Below, in pieces: positions 7,370 to 14,171 of a DNA stretch of 34,580 nucleotides. Each line of letters begins with the position of its first letter. The first letter of the stretch is position 1. The notes beneath the pieces are model-generated. The model was not told the origin of the DNA. It saw nothing but the letters and a program-made list of their open reading frames with translations, and ran no database searches. Origin of the DNA: a virus; the IMG/VR virus record IMGVR_UViG_3300042465_003411, positions 1-34,580 of that record. One strand, 5' to 3'. A program made the translations under genes and the position numbers.

Positions 7370-7784
7370 TCTTCTTATCTGTTATCGGACCTCCAACAAC
7401 CCAAGCATCACAAGTTCTAGCAGCTGCACATTTAAACTTAAGAAACCTGCAGTAACCTAAATCTCCTGCTTCAATAACATCAAAAGGATCTTCAGAACCT
7501 TCATCATCCCCTATTCCTTTGGCAATACAATCTAAAGTCTTTTTAGTTATATCAAATGCTGCACAATTACCGCAGAGTGATTTCTTAGCTTCTTCTGCAG
7601 AATCTAATTTCCACATATCTACCTTGGCTTGCCAGAATTTCTCATTAGGTTCGTTTGGATTTAATGGACCATAACCATATTCATTAATTGCCTTCTGTCT
7701 GTTCTGAAGGTTTAGTTCAATGTTCTGTGTTGGTGCAGGGCATTTTCCAATCTCTACTTCACTAAGTATATCTATTAGTTTCAT
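7350..7784 (-). CDS. Cys-rich conserved phage protein with head-targeting-like N-terminus, 144 aa
   Basis: The protein starts MKLIDILSEVEIG, a short Leu/Ile helix ending in ILSE, like capsid-targeting sequences of T4 internal proteins; residue 10 is Val rather than Ala or Gly, so cleavage is uncertain. Residues 13-50 (GKCPAPTQNIELN and YGPLNPNEPNEKFW) are followed by a Cys-rich domain with C71-x2-C74, C86, C112, C119 and C125. The pattern CGNCAAF...DLGYC...KCAAARTCDAW is one I recall from many T4-like cyanophage and marine phage genomes. Six conserved-looking cysteines suggest zinc or iron-sulfur binding. The gene is coupled by ATGA to the upstream 106-residue gene. Metal type and role are not determinable here. 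Confidence 0.7.
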   Translation of the reverse strand: MKLIDILSEVEIGKCPAPTQNIELNLQNRQKAINEYGYGPLNPNEPNEKFWQAKVDMWKLDSAEEAKKSLCGNCAAFDITKKTLDCIAKGIGDDEGSEDPFDVIEAGDLGYCRFLKFKCAAARTCDAWVVGGPITDKKNAGKSR

Positions 7785-8101
7785 TTTTTACTTTTTATTA
7801 TTAACTCCCCTAAGACTTCTAATTTACCTACTTCTTTTTGAAACTCTGTTGCAGACATATTTAAGGAAATACTACTCTTAACTGATGCAAATTCATTTAT
7901 AGCTTGCTTTCTATCAAATTTACCTTCGGCTGCTTTCTTATAATAAGGAAGTTTAACCTTAAAGTGATGCCAGGTTAGCATTGAAGCTCCACCTTTTTCT
8001 TGTGCAGTATTTGCTATTTTTTCAGCACCGTTCATTCGAGTTGTTGCAAACTCCTGAAAAGCGTCTTTAGCTTCTGTTAATAAGTTTAAAAGTTTTATCA
8101 T
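7781..8101 (-). CDS. Small internal-head-protein candidate with T4-like targeting peptide, 106 aa
   Basis: With the ATG at 8101, which overlaps the previous stop as ATGA, the protein begins MIKLLNLLTE|AK. Ten residues followed by E|A is the same length and cleavage type as T4 internal protein I (MKTYQEFIAE|A), which is targeted into the prohead and trimmed by gp21. The remainder is a small basic helical protein with a WHHFKVKLPYYKKAAEGKFD patch at about residues 44-63, also seen in other phage proteins of unknown role. An alternative TTG at 8116 adds five residues and was rejected because it weakens both the overlap and the peptide match. A packaged, injected protein is inferred. Confidence 0.65.
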   Translation of the reverse strand: MIKLLNLLTEAKDAFQEFATTRMNGAEKIANTAQEKGGASMLTWHHFKVKLPYYKKAAEGKFDRKQAINEFASVKSSISLNMSATEFQKEVGKLEVLGELIIKSKK

Positions 8102-9189
8102 TTTGTTTTTCCCCAAGTTTTTCCTTTTCCAGGTGTTTTACATTGTGCTGCTGTTGGTCTACAGGCAGGATATTTAGAGCGTTTCTCTCCTTCTTTTCTT
8201 CCGCAGGATTTATACCCTCCGTCTCCGTCTGGTGCATTACAGTCTACCCATCCTTTCCCTTTTCCTTTTGCTCCTTGACGGTTAAACCATTTATGAAGTG
8301 ATTCAGCTTCATTTATAAATTCTATATCTGTTGGATATTCTTTATTTTTATTATAAAATTTAACCATCCACGGTAATTCTTTCCAAGAAGTTACGCCGTT
8401 TGGTGTTTCTGCATCAAAATAATTCCCTTTATATTCGATCCAGGCATGTCCGAAAGTAGTACTTCTACTGTCTTCTGTGCTCATTATTTTTGAACCTGGG
8501 AGATGTTTTGCTAGGTTTTTAGCAAAGATATCACAAAAGCCATTATTACATTCCTCACCTCCAAATACATCCCAGTTCTTATCTACTAGTTCTAAGGCTT
8601 CTTTTTCGGTTTGAGCTAAAGCAGTCTTGTATGTATTATTTAAATTATTTTCTTTTAAATTCTTAACTTGAACTAGGTTTGTTTTAATTTTTTCATTTCC
8701 TAGAGCCCAGTTAGCTACAAGTCTATGATGTCCGTCGTAAATCACTTTTTCACCGTCTGGGAATTCAACAACATTTATAGCTGGTATTTCCTTTGAGTTT
8801 GTAATTATGTGTTTTACCTTATTACTTTGGATGTTAGGTTGTGTAATATGAATATCTTCTATATTCACATACTCTTCCTTGCTTTTATTTTTTTCAAATA
8901 ATTCTATTACTTCACTCCAGCTATGTTTACTTCTATTAAAGATGCTTTCTATATTTTTTGCATCATCGAATAGTTTACCTTTAGGTAACTCATCAATTTT
9001 TTGTTCTGCTGAGGGTACTGTATCTTCTTTTAATTTTTTCCAAATATCCCCTTGACGGCATCTCACTACTGCTCCTGATTTGTATGCCGAAGGTTTACCG
9101 TATTTACGATCAGCAATACGAAGACACCTATCACGCTTCTCTTTTTCTTCTAAAAGAATCTGCTGTAGTATGTCTGTGAGCTTGGTCAT
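8098..9189 (-). CDS. Multidomain cargo candidate: ParB-like and Cys-His-Asp protease-like regions, basic Cys-rich tail, 363 aa
   Basis: The N-terminus (MTKLTDILQQILLEE) resembles a head-targeting helix. Residues 21-55 hold a CLRIADRKYGKPSAYKSGAV...CRQGDIW module known from phage proteins of unknown role. Residues 105-175 contain VIYDGHHRLVANWALG, the signature of the ParB/sulfiredoxin fold. Residues 200-265 contain NGFCDIFAKNL (C219), FGHAWIEY (H248) and YFDAETP (D259), spaced like the Cys-His-Asp triad of transglutaminase or papain-like enzymes. A candidate gp21 site I292-N-E294|A precedes a basic tail (WFNRQGAKGKGKGWVDC...CGR...PACRPT) resembling the DUF5872-type domain. Functions are inferred from motifs; catalytic activity of either domain is unproven. 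Confidence 0.6.
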   Translation of the reverse strand: MTKLTDILQQILLEEKEKRDRCLRIADRKYGKPSAYKSGAVVRCRQGDIWKKLKEDTVPSAEQKIDELPKGKLFDDAKNIESIFNRSKHSWSEVIELFEKNKSKEEYVNIEDIHITQPNIQSNKVKHIITNSKEIPAINVVEFPDGEKVIYDGHHRLVANWALGNEKIKTNLVQVKNLKENNLNNTYKTALAQTEKEALELVDKNWDVFGGEECNNGFCDIFAKNLAKHLPGSKIMSTEDSRSTTFGHAWIEYKGNYFDAETPNGVTSWKELPWMVKFYNKNKEYPTDIEFINEAESLHKWFNRQGAKGKGKGWVDCNAPDGDGGYKSCGRKEGEKRSKYPACRPTAAQCKTPGKGKTWGKTK

Positions 9190-9197
9190 AGACTATT

Positions 9198-9743
9198 TTA
9201 AAAGAAAGTTTGTTCGTAGTAAAGTATTTCGAAAGAATTAGCAACGTTTACAAGCTGTGCTGCATTTAATAAGTCAGCATACTCTGCTACTGATTCTACT
9301 TGTCCGGTTCTTAATGTTTGTAAGAAATCGAATGTAGATAAGTCGGAAGAGAATATAGTTGTTGATACGTTATTGTATGCTAATAGTAAATCAAGTTCTA
9401 ATTTATATGCTTTATTAACAATATCAATAAGATTTGTGAAGTCTGGTATTAATTTGATTGGTGCAATTACCGGAAGTACATTCCAGTCAACCATGTACTT
9501 CTGTAGCATTTCTGCATGAGTTAATTCATTAGCAGCTTCTAATGCAAAGAATGCAGCTGCTTTATTATATGCTTTATCCTTACACCAGTTTGATGCATTT
9601 CTATAAAAGTAATGAGCAGTATACTCATCTTTTAATCTTTCAGAGAGCATCAAAACTACTTGAGGGTCTAAAGTAACCGGTATCATAACATCAGCAGGAT
9701 TTGCTGATTGTAATTCATTTAAAGTTTTTAATTTGGTTTTCAT
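9198..9743 (-). CDS. Ferritin-like diiron protein, 181 aa
   Basis: A four-helix ferritin fold is indicated. Helix A has DEYTAHYFYRNAS (Glu39 plus a downstream Tyr), helix B has LEAANELTHAEML (the ExxH pair), helix C has KAYKLELDLLLAYN, and helix D has QVESVAEYADLL. These match the ferroxidase-centre ligands of bacterial ferritin. The family oxidises Fe(II) and stores the product in a 24-subunit shell. The length is normal for ferritin plus an N-terminal extension of about 20 residues (MKTKLKTLNELQSANPADV). The extension starts like head-targeting peptides, but LNE is followed by Leu, a poor gp21 site. It sits among head-cargo candidates. Whether it acts in the infected cell or in the particle cannot be read from sequence. 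Confidence 0.85.
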   Translation of the reverse strand: MKTKLKTLNELQSANPADVMIPVTLDPQVVLMLSERLKDEYTAHYFYRNASNWCKDKAYNKAAAFFALEAANELTHAEMLQKYMVDWNVLPVIAPIKLIPDFTNLIDIVNKAYKLELDLLLAYNNVSTTIFSSDLSTFDFLQTLRTGQVESVAEYADLLNAAQLVNVANSFEILYYEQTFF

Positions 9744-9753
9744 ATAATGTTAT

Positions 9754-9761
9754 TATAAATA
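9754..9761 (-). promoter_or_regulatory. Intergenic TATTTATA element before ferritin gene
   Basis: The coding strand reads GCTATTTATAATAACATTAT before the ATG. The octamer begins 2 nt after the stop codon of the 202-residue gene and ends 10 nt before the ferritin start. It is one of the recurrent junction elements. Confidence 0.4.
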
Positions 9762-9763
9762 GC

Positions 9764-10372
9764 TTACCAGTATCCTGAGTAAGATCCTTTTAGTCCTAAA
9801 AGTTTAGCAAACCTTGGCAATCGACACGCCCAGTATCCCGGTTTAGTTTTATCTTTCTTACCTGCGCAGTTGTGTCTTTTTGCAAAGTTTACTCTTGCCT
9901 CAGAATCATTTATTTTAGCTTTTAAGCCAGTTGTTCCACCAAAAGAAACTTTCTTAATGCGTTTGGTTTTTGGATCTTTTACATAAACGTAAAATTTCTT
10001 AGAACCACCACGCTTTGGTTTACCTAACGGTACTTCTTTTCCTTGGTATTTAGCTTCTGTTAATTCTTCAGCCATTGGTAAGTCCAAAGGAACTAAATCA
10101 CCTTCATATAAGCCATATTCACCTAAGTGAGTTTCAGTTAAGATCTGCTTATCATCTGCTCCTACATCAATAATGTTTCTAGAGTATAAGGTTCTAGCTT
10201 CTTTCCATAGGTTTATAAAAGCAGGTGAACCGTATCTGAAAGTATTTTCTGTAAGTGGTTTCTTGTTTCTAATATGGTAAAGCAAGTTCTCTGAAAGAGG
10301 TTGTTGGAAGGTTATTCCTTCTTTTAATAACGGAGCCTTTGTTCCGCAAGTATTACATCCACAGCTACACAT
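9764..10372 (-). CDS. Head-cargo candidate with cleavable N-region and basic conserved C-domain, 202 aa
   Basis: The N-terminus has a compact Cys cluster (MCSCGCNTCG) and a candidate gp21 site L16-K-E18|G. A second site, L104-T-E106|A-K, separates residues 1-106 from a very basic C-terminal domain. That domain (about 115-190) contains KKFYVYVKDPKTKRIKKVSFG and ends in RHNCAGKKDKTKPGYWACR. I recognise it as a conserved module in T4-like cyanophage and pelagiphage head-region proteins; its function is unknown, and DNA contact inside the head is plausible from its charge. The ferritin gene follows after 20 nt. The start is the ATG at 10372. Processing at the two sites is inferred. Confidence 0.65.
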   Translation of the reverse strand: MCSCGCNTCGTKAPLLKEGITFQQPLSENLLYHIRNKKPLTENTFRYGSPAFINLWKEARTLYSRNIIDVGADDKQILTETHLGEYGLYEGDLVPLDLPMAEELTEAKYQGKEVPLGKPKRGGSKKFYVYVKDPKTKRIKKVSFGGTTGLKAKINDSEARVNFAKRHNCAGKKDKTKPGYWACRLPRFAKLLGLKGSYSGYW

Positions 10373-10381
10373 ATATTATAA

Positions 10382-11353
10382 TTATGATGGGAATAAGGTA
10401 TTAGTTATTATATTTAAAGCACCTTGGTTAGTAGATACGCCTTTGAGTAGTTGTTCGTCTGAAAGACTATCTATAAGTTCTTGGGTTATCTGCGTATATT
10501 TAATACTACCTTTTTGACTTACGTTAACTAAATATCCTCCGATACCCGGTTTCTTTGTTAGTTTAGTTGCTATTAAACGTCTCAGCATTTCCGCTGTTCC
10601 GTGTTCCGGGGTTATTTTACCTTCAATATTAAGTGCTTCTTTTACTGAGTCTATATTATTGTAGATGTTTTGTATTAATGCATAATCCCCTGCTATAGTT
10701 CTTAAATCACTCTGATCGAAGTCAGAGAGTCTTTTGAATGCTTCTAATAACTCTGGAGTGTTGAAGGTCATTGTTCCTGCGGTTCTTTTTCCTCCTTGGA
10801 AAGTCCCTACTAGAGTTGATACTCCAAATACTACTCCTAGGATTGCTATATTATCTTTATCAGATCCATAACGACCTAGAGTCATTGTAGTAGTTTCGTA
10901 AGCTTTGACTTCTAACCCGATATCTCCATCTACTATTAAATCAGGATTATCACTCCCTCTGCTATCTACAACAGTATGTCCTCTAGATAAAAGCCAGTGC
11001 ATAGCAATTTCTCCGTTTCCAGATCCTTTACTTCCTGCAGTATCAAGTTCTTTTCCTGATTTCGGAGGTGCAATTGGGTATAGTTTTGAGAAAATACGTT
11101 CATCTTCTCCTGAAAGGTTTATATTTTTACCTACAGAATATACACGGGAAGGTTGTGGTATTTCACCATTTTCATCTCCGGTTAGAACTTTAGCAGCAAT
11201 TTTATCGTAAATACTCCTGTCTTTAGGAGCTGCTGCTGCTTCTGCTTCAAATAATTCGAATAGAAGTTTTCTATCAGCTTCATTACTCAGGTCTGGATAG
11301 CCTTTAGGAAACTTGTATGAAACCTGTCTTATAAATTGTTCTACAATATCCAT
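10382..11353 (-). CDS. PD-(D/E)XK-like putative nuclease, 323 aa
   Basis: Residues 110-152 read GSGNGEIAMHWLLSRGH, then SDNPDLIVDG, then IGLEVKAYE. A Glu (E115), an Asp in PDL (D138) and an E148-V-K150 pair are spaced as in the restriction-endonuclease (PD-(D/E)XK) core. The N-terminal segment (KFPKGYPDLSNEADRKLLFELFEAEA) carries a candidate gp21 site L34-F-E36|A before the nuclease-like domain, so the mature form might be a packaged nuclease. The C-terminal third is helical with no motif I know. It overlaps the previous gene by 1 nt (TAATG). The nuclease call rests on motif spacing only; a structural DNA-binding protein with a decayed fold is an alternative. Confidence 0.6.
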   Translation of the reverse strand: MDIVEQFIRQVSYKFPKGYPDLSNEADRKLLFELFEAEAAAAPKDRSIYDKIAAKVLTGDENGEIPQPSRVYSVGKNINLSGEDERIFSKLYPIAPPKSGKELDTAGSKGSGNGEIAMHWLLSRGHTVVDSRGSDNPDLIVDGDIGLEVKAYETTTMTLGRYGSDKDNIAILGVVFGVSTLVGTFQGGKRTAGTMTFNTPELLEAFKRLSDFDQSDLRTIAGDYALIQNIYNNIDSVKEALNIEGKITPEHGTAEMLRRLIATKLTKKPGIGGYLVNVSQKGSIKYTQITQELIDSLSDEQLLKGVSTNQGALNIITNTLFPS

Positions 11354-11847
11354 TAAGCTTCCTCCGGTGTTTCTTCTGCTCCAACTTCCGGTGTTTCTTC
11401 TCCTGCGAGTGGTTCATCTAAAGCAGATTCCATATTACCGCCACCGCCTGTACTTCCTCCTCCTGTATCTGCTTCATTGTCTGGATTGACTGCTTTACCG
11501 TATCTAAGTAATCTAGCGATAGAACCTACTGCTTGATCTTCTTCTCCTAAATTGAGTAAGTAGTATCTTTTACCTTCAACTTCAGCCATCCAAGATCTCC
11601 CTAGATCCGATAGGTAAAAAGAAAAGTTATTTTCTAGGACTACTCTAAAGGTAGGTGGTTTTGGAGCAACCCACTGTATGTCTTTAACAAACAAATTAAA
11701 CTGTGGAGACATTAAGTCTGTGAGGATAGAGATCATATCCGGTACTTGATTTAGTATCTTATATTCTTGGTACTTATTGATACCTTGACTTTTCATCTTT
11801 TTAATGATAGTCTTTTTAATTATTGATCTTAATTCCTGTTTATTCAT
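11353..11847 (-). CDS. Hypothetical acidic-tailed protein, 164 aa
   Basis: The N-terminal 25 residues are a Lys/Ile-rich helix (MNKQELRSIIKKTIIKKMKS). A compact alpha/beta domain follows (about 30-125) containing FRVVLENNFSFYLSDLGRSW and KRYYLLNLGEEDQA. The last 40 residues are a low-complexity Gly/Glu/Pro tail (GGGSTGGGG, then repeated EETPE). I do not recognise a family. The tail looks disordered and acidic, as in some scaffold or head-internal proteins. The stop overlaps the next gene's ATG by 1 nt, suggesting it is made together with the nuclease-like protein. Confidence 0.55.
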   Translation of the reverse strand: MNKQELRSIIKKTIIKKMKSQGINKYQEYKILNQVPDMISILTDLMSPQFNLFVKDIQWVAPKPPTFRVVLENNFSFYLSDLGRSWMAEVEGKRYYLLNLGEEDQAVGSIARLLRYGKAVNPDNEADTGGGSTGGGGNMESALDEPLAGEETPEVGAEETPEEA

Positions 11848-11870
11848 CTGTTTGCTAAAGATACGGTTTA

Positions 11871-13688
11871 TTATTTTGTAAAGCCACCTTTTGTTTCAGT
11901 ATGTCTCATTACTCTGTGCACTACGTCGGTTAGTGGCATTTCATTTTCGGATACTTCATCAAAATAATGTCTTTGACTTAAGTTTGTAGTTTTTCTTTTC
12001 TTTAAATCAAAAGGAGTGATAAAGGCTCTACCTTCTGAATAGGAATGAATTACCTGGTAGAATTTACCATCTGCTCCCCTTACTACATCTCCGATATTTA
12101 AAGCAGTTCCTTCAGCGTCTCTTTTAGGTTCGTTATTTACCATTAAAGGAGCAGTGTTAGAAATTGATTCACCGTCAAGGTAACTTCTAACTGCATTAAG
12201 GTAATCTTCTGCCTTTGTTAATTTAGATTGAACCCACCCTTGTAATTGTGTCTTCTCTCCAATAGAATCAAAAAGTGATTTAGCATTTTTAACAATTGAG
12301 ATTAATTGTGTTCTAGCCATTTGACCTTCGTAGTCATATTCTTTTGCTTCAAGTATTGGATGCTTTGCTTCAGTAACTGGTGCACGGTGTGGTGTACTTA
12401 AATCAGGACTCCAATCTTTAATCATATTAATCCAGTAAGTCTTAATTGCTCTTAAAGCTTCTTCTCTAGATTCTTCCGGTATTCCTTTAAGACGTTCTTC
12501 GAAGTCTACAAGTACTTCTTCCATAGTCATTTCTACAGATGGACCAGATACATCAACGTAGTCATCATCATCGTAGGTTCTTTCAAAGAAATCGTATAAT
12601 CCTTCTGTAACAGCATCTCCTTTTTGTAGGTTTGAGATTCTATGTTGAGCTGCTGCAATTTTAGCTTTTTGAGCTTGAATTTCAAGATCGTTAGCTTTTT
12701 TATCTTCCGGGCTCATCGGCCCTGCTTCTTTCAATTTACCTAATACGCTACTAATAACCTCTTTTTTCAATTTAAGGTCTTTAGCTGCTTTTTTCATAGG
12801 CTCAGTCTTGTTACCATCTTTATCTAAATCTAGATAGTCTGGTTTAGCTCCTTCGCTTAATTCCTCAAAGTTGGATATACGTTTTAAGTGACTTAATACA
12901 ACTGATGCTCTAGGAGTGCCTCTATCTAATGAAATTTTAATTTTAGGTCCTATTTTTGTAAATTTAATACTGTTAGAAGTTAAAAAATCAGTAATCTTAT
13001 CAGAATCAGAAGCTGATTCAGTATCTATTGTAAATGATTTTGCTTCTGTTAAACCTACCCCTTCTTTAAAAGGTCTTGGGCAAGGTGTGCCTTTAACGTG
13101 AACGTGTCCACATCTTCCGCATAATGTACCTTTAGCTTCGTTCTGAAGTTTAATTGCTTTTTTAAGCATATCTTTTATTTCATCATTACCGTGGTGTTTG
13201 TCCCAAAGTTCTCTATACTCTCTCATATCTTGATCATCCCAAGTTTCAATATCCTTGGTTGCAAGTCTGTGAGTAGGATCTATCTTAGCTACGAAATCAT
13301 TCTCTCTAGCCTCGGTAACTTCTTTTTTGCTTTTTCTTTTAGTAAGTTCTGCTTTAGCATCTTCTAAATCCTGCTTAGTAAGTTTAACACCTTTCTCATT
13401 TTTTTTCTGAGTATAGTGCTGTAATTCATTATTTAGGTTTACAATATGTTGAGCTAATTCATTAGCAGTTAGATCCTTAAGAGACTCTGTCATGGTTTCT
13501 GTCATTCCCTGTATTAGTTTATCTGTAATATCAAATCTATCATCTATAAAAGCTTGTAGGATTGCATCGTAAACCCTCTTTCCTCCTTTTAGTTTCAAAG
13601 GATTAATTTCTAATGTTTTACCGTTGTTTAAGTAAACTTTAATTTTGCTTGGTTTTTCAAATTGATCCCAATCTTTATATAGTGACAT
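11871..13688 (-). CDS. Putative cleavable head polyprotein with repeated VTEAK/LTEAK sites, 605 aa
   Basis: I do not recognise a single family for the whole protein; it reads as a string of small modules joined by candidate gp21 sites. Sites are V124-T-E126|A, L213-T-E215|A-K, L277-S-E279|G, L319-K-E321|A, V360-T-E362|G, V438-T-E440|A-K and I445-L-E447|A-K. Between them lie a Cys-rich piece (CGRCGHVHVKGTPC, residues 190-203), a piece with an EF-hand-like loop (YLDLDKDGNKTEPM, 285-298) known from many phage proteins, an acidic helical piece (363-440), and a C-terminal module (525-580) resembling an SH3/KOW-type barrel. The gene neighbours other candidate cargo genes. Processing and packaging are inferred from motif placement. 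Confidence 0.6.
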   Translation of the reverse strand: MSLYKDWDQFEKPSKIKVYLNNGKTLEINPLKLKGGKRVYDAILQAFIDDRFDITDKLIQGMTETMTESLKDLTANELAQHIVNLNNELQHYTQKKNEKGVKLTKQDLEDAKAELTKRKSKKEVTEARENDFVAKIDPTHRLATKDIETWDDQDMREYRELWDKHHGNDEIKDMLKKAIKLQNEAKGTLCGRCGHVHVKGTPCPRPFKEGVGLTEAKSFTIDTESASDSDKITDFLTSNSIKFTKIGPKIKISLDRGTPRASVVLSHLKRISNFEELSEGAKPDYLDLDKDGNKTEPMKKAAKDLKLKKEVISSVLGKLKEAGPMSPEDKKANDLEIQAQKAKIAAAQHRISNLQKGDAVTEGLYDFFERTYDDDDYVDVSGPSVEMTMEEVLVDFEERLKGIPEESREEALRAIKTYWINMIKDWSPDLSTPHRAPVTEAKHPILEAKEYDYEGQMARTQLISIVKNAKSLFDSIGEKTQLQGWVQSKLTKAEDYLNAVRSYLDGESISNTAPLMVNNEPKRDAEGTALNIGDVVRGADGKFYQVIHSYSEGRAFITPFDLKKRKTTNLSQRHYFDEVSENEMPLTDVVHRVMRHTETKGGFTK

Positions 13689-13692
13689 AGTG

Positions 13693-14157
13693 TTAATATT
13701 TTTCTTGTAAAAAGTGTTTGATCTGATCTACTATTTCTGTCTTAGTAGGTTTTTTAACAGGCTCCCCCTCTTTTACTTCATAAAGACTTAGTTGTGCACG
13801 AAGGCTTTTTTTACCTTCATCGTTTAAGTATTCAGAGAAGTATGCTTCAAAGTATTTAATAGCTGCAATTCTGTAATCTTCCATAGTTTCAAAAGGAAGC
13901 TCTTCTTCATCTGCCCATTCTTCTAATTTAACAAAAGGAAGATGTATCTCTTTTGCATTTTCAAGATCTTTTTCAGCACCGACTGTCATAGTAACATCAA
14001 AAGGCTCATCTTCTGGTTCGAAGTATGAATCTTCATAGGATGTAATTTTACCGTGTATTTCCGGAACGTATTCTGTGGTGTTCTTAGAATCGTTATCGTT
14101 TTCTGCCATTAAGACGTACTTGCGTCTCCAATTTGACATATTGAAAGCTTCATTCAT
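13693..14157 (-). CDS. Hypothetical acidic protein, 154 aa
   Basis: This is a strongly acidic protein. Beyond a basic N-terminal patch (WRRKYVLMAEND) it has runs such as EPEDEPFDVTM and EEWADEEELPFETMEDY. The C-terminus (KKPTKTEIVDQIKHFLQEKY) is a predicted helix. I know no family and see no catalytic motif. Acidity next to packaged basic proteins could suggest a scaffold or chaperone partner, but that is speculation. It starts with ATG at 14157 after a short gap bearing the variant TATTTATT element and ends 4 nt before the 605-residue gene. Confidence 0.55.
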   Translation of the reverse strand: MNEAFNMSNWRRKYVLMAENDNDSKNTTEYVPEIHGKITSYEDSYFEPEDEPFDVTMTVGAEKDLENAKEIHLPFVKLEEWADEEELPFETMEDYRIAAIKYFEAYFSEYLNDEGKKSLRAQLSLYEVKEGEPVKKPTKTEIVDQIKHFLQEKY

Positions 14158-14160
14158 ATT

Positions 14161-14168
14161 AATAAATA
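14161..14168 (-). promoter_or_regulatory. Variant intergenic TATTTATT element before 154-aa gene
   Basis: The coding strand reads CCTATTTATTAATATGAATG, so this copy differs from the other seven in the last base. It ends 3 nt before the chosen ATG and follows the previous stop codon by 3 nt. Confidence 0.35.
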
Positions 14169-14171
14169 GGT

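Noticed and set aside
8101-8116. Upstream TTG start for the 106-residue protein
   Set aside because: It would add five residues that dilute the targeting peptide and enlarge the overlap; the ATG at 8101 forms an ATGA junction.
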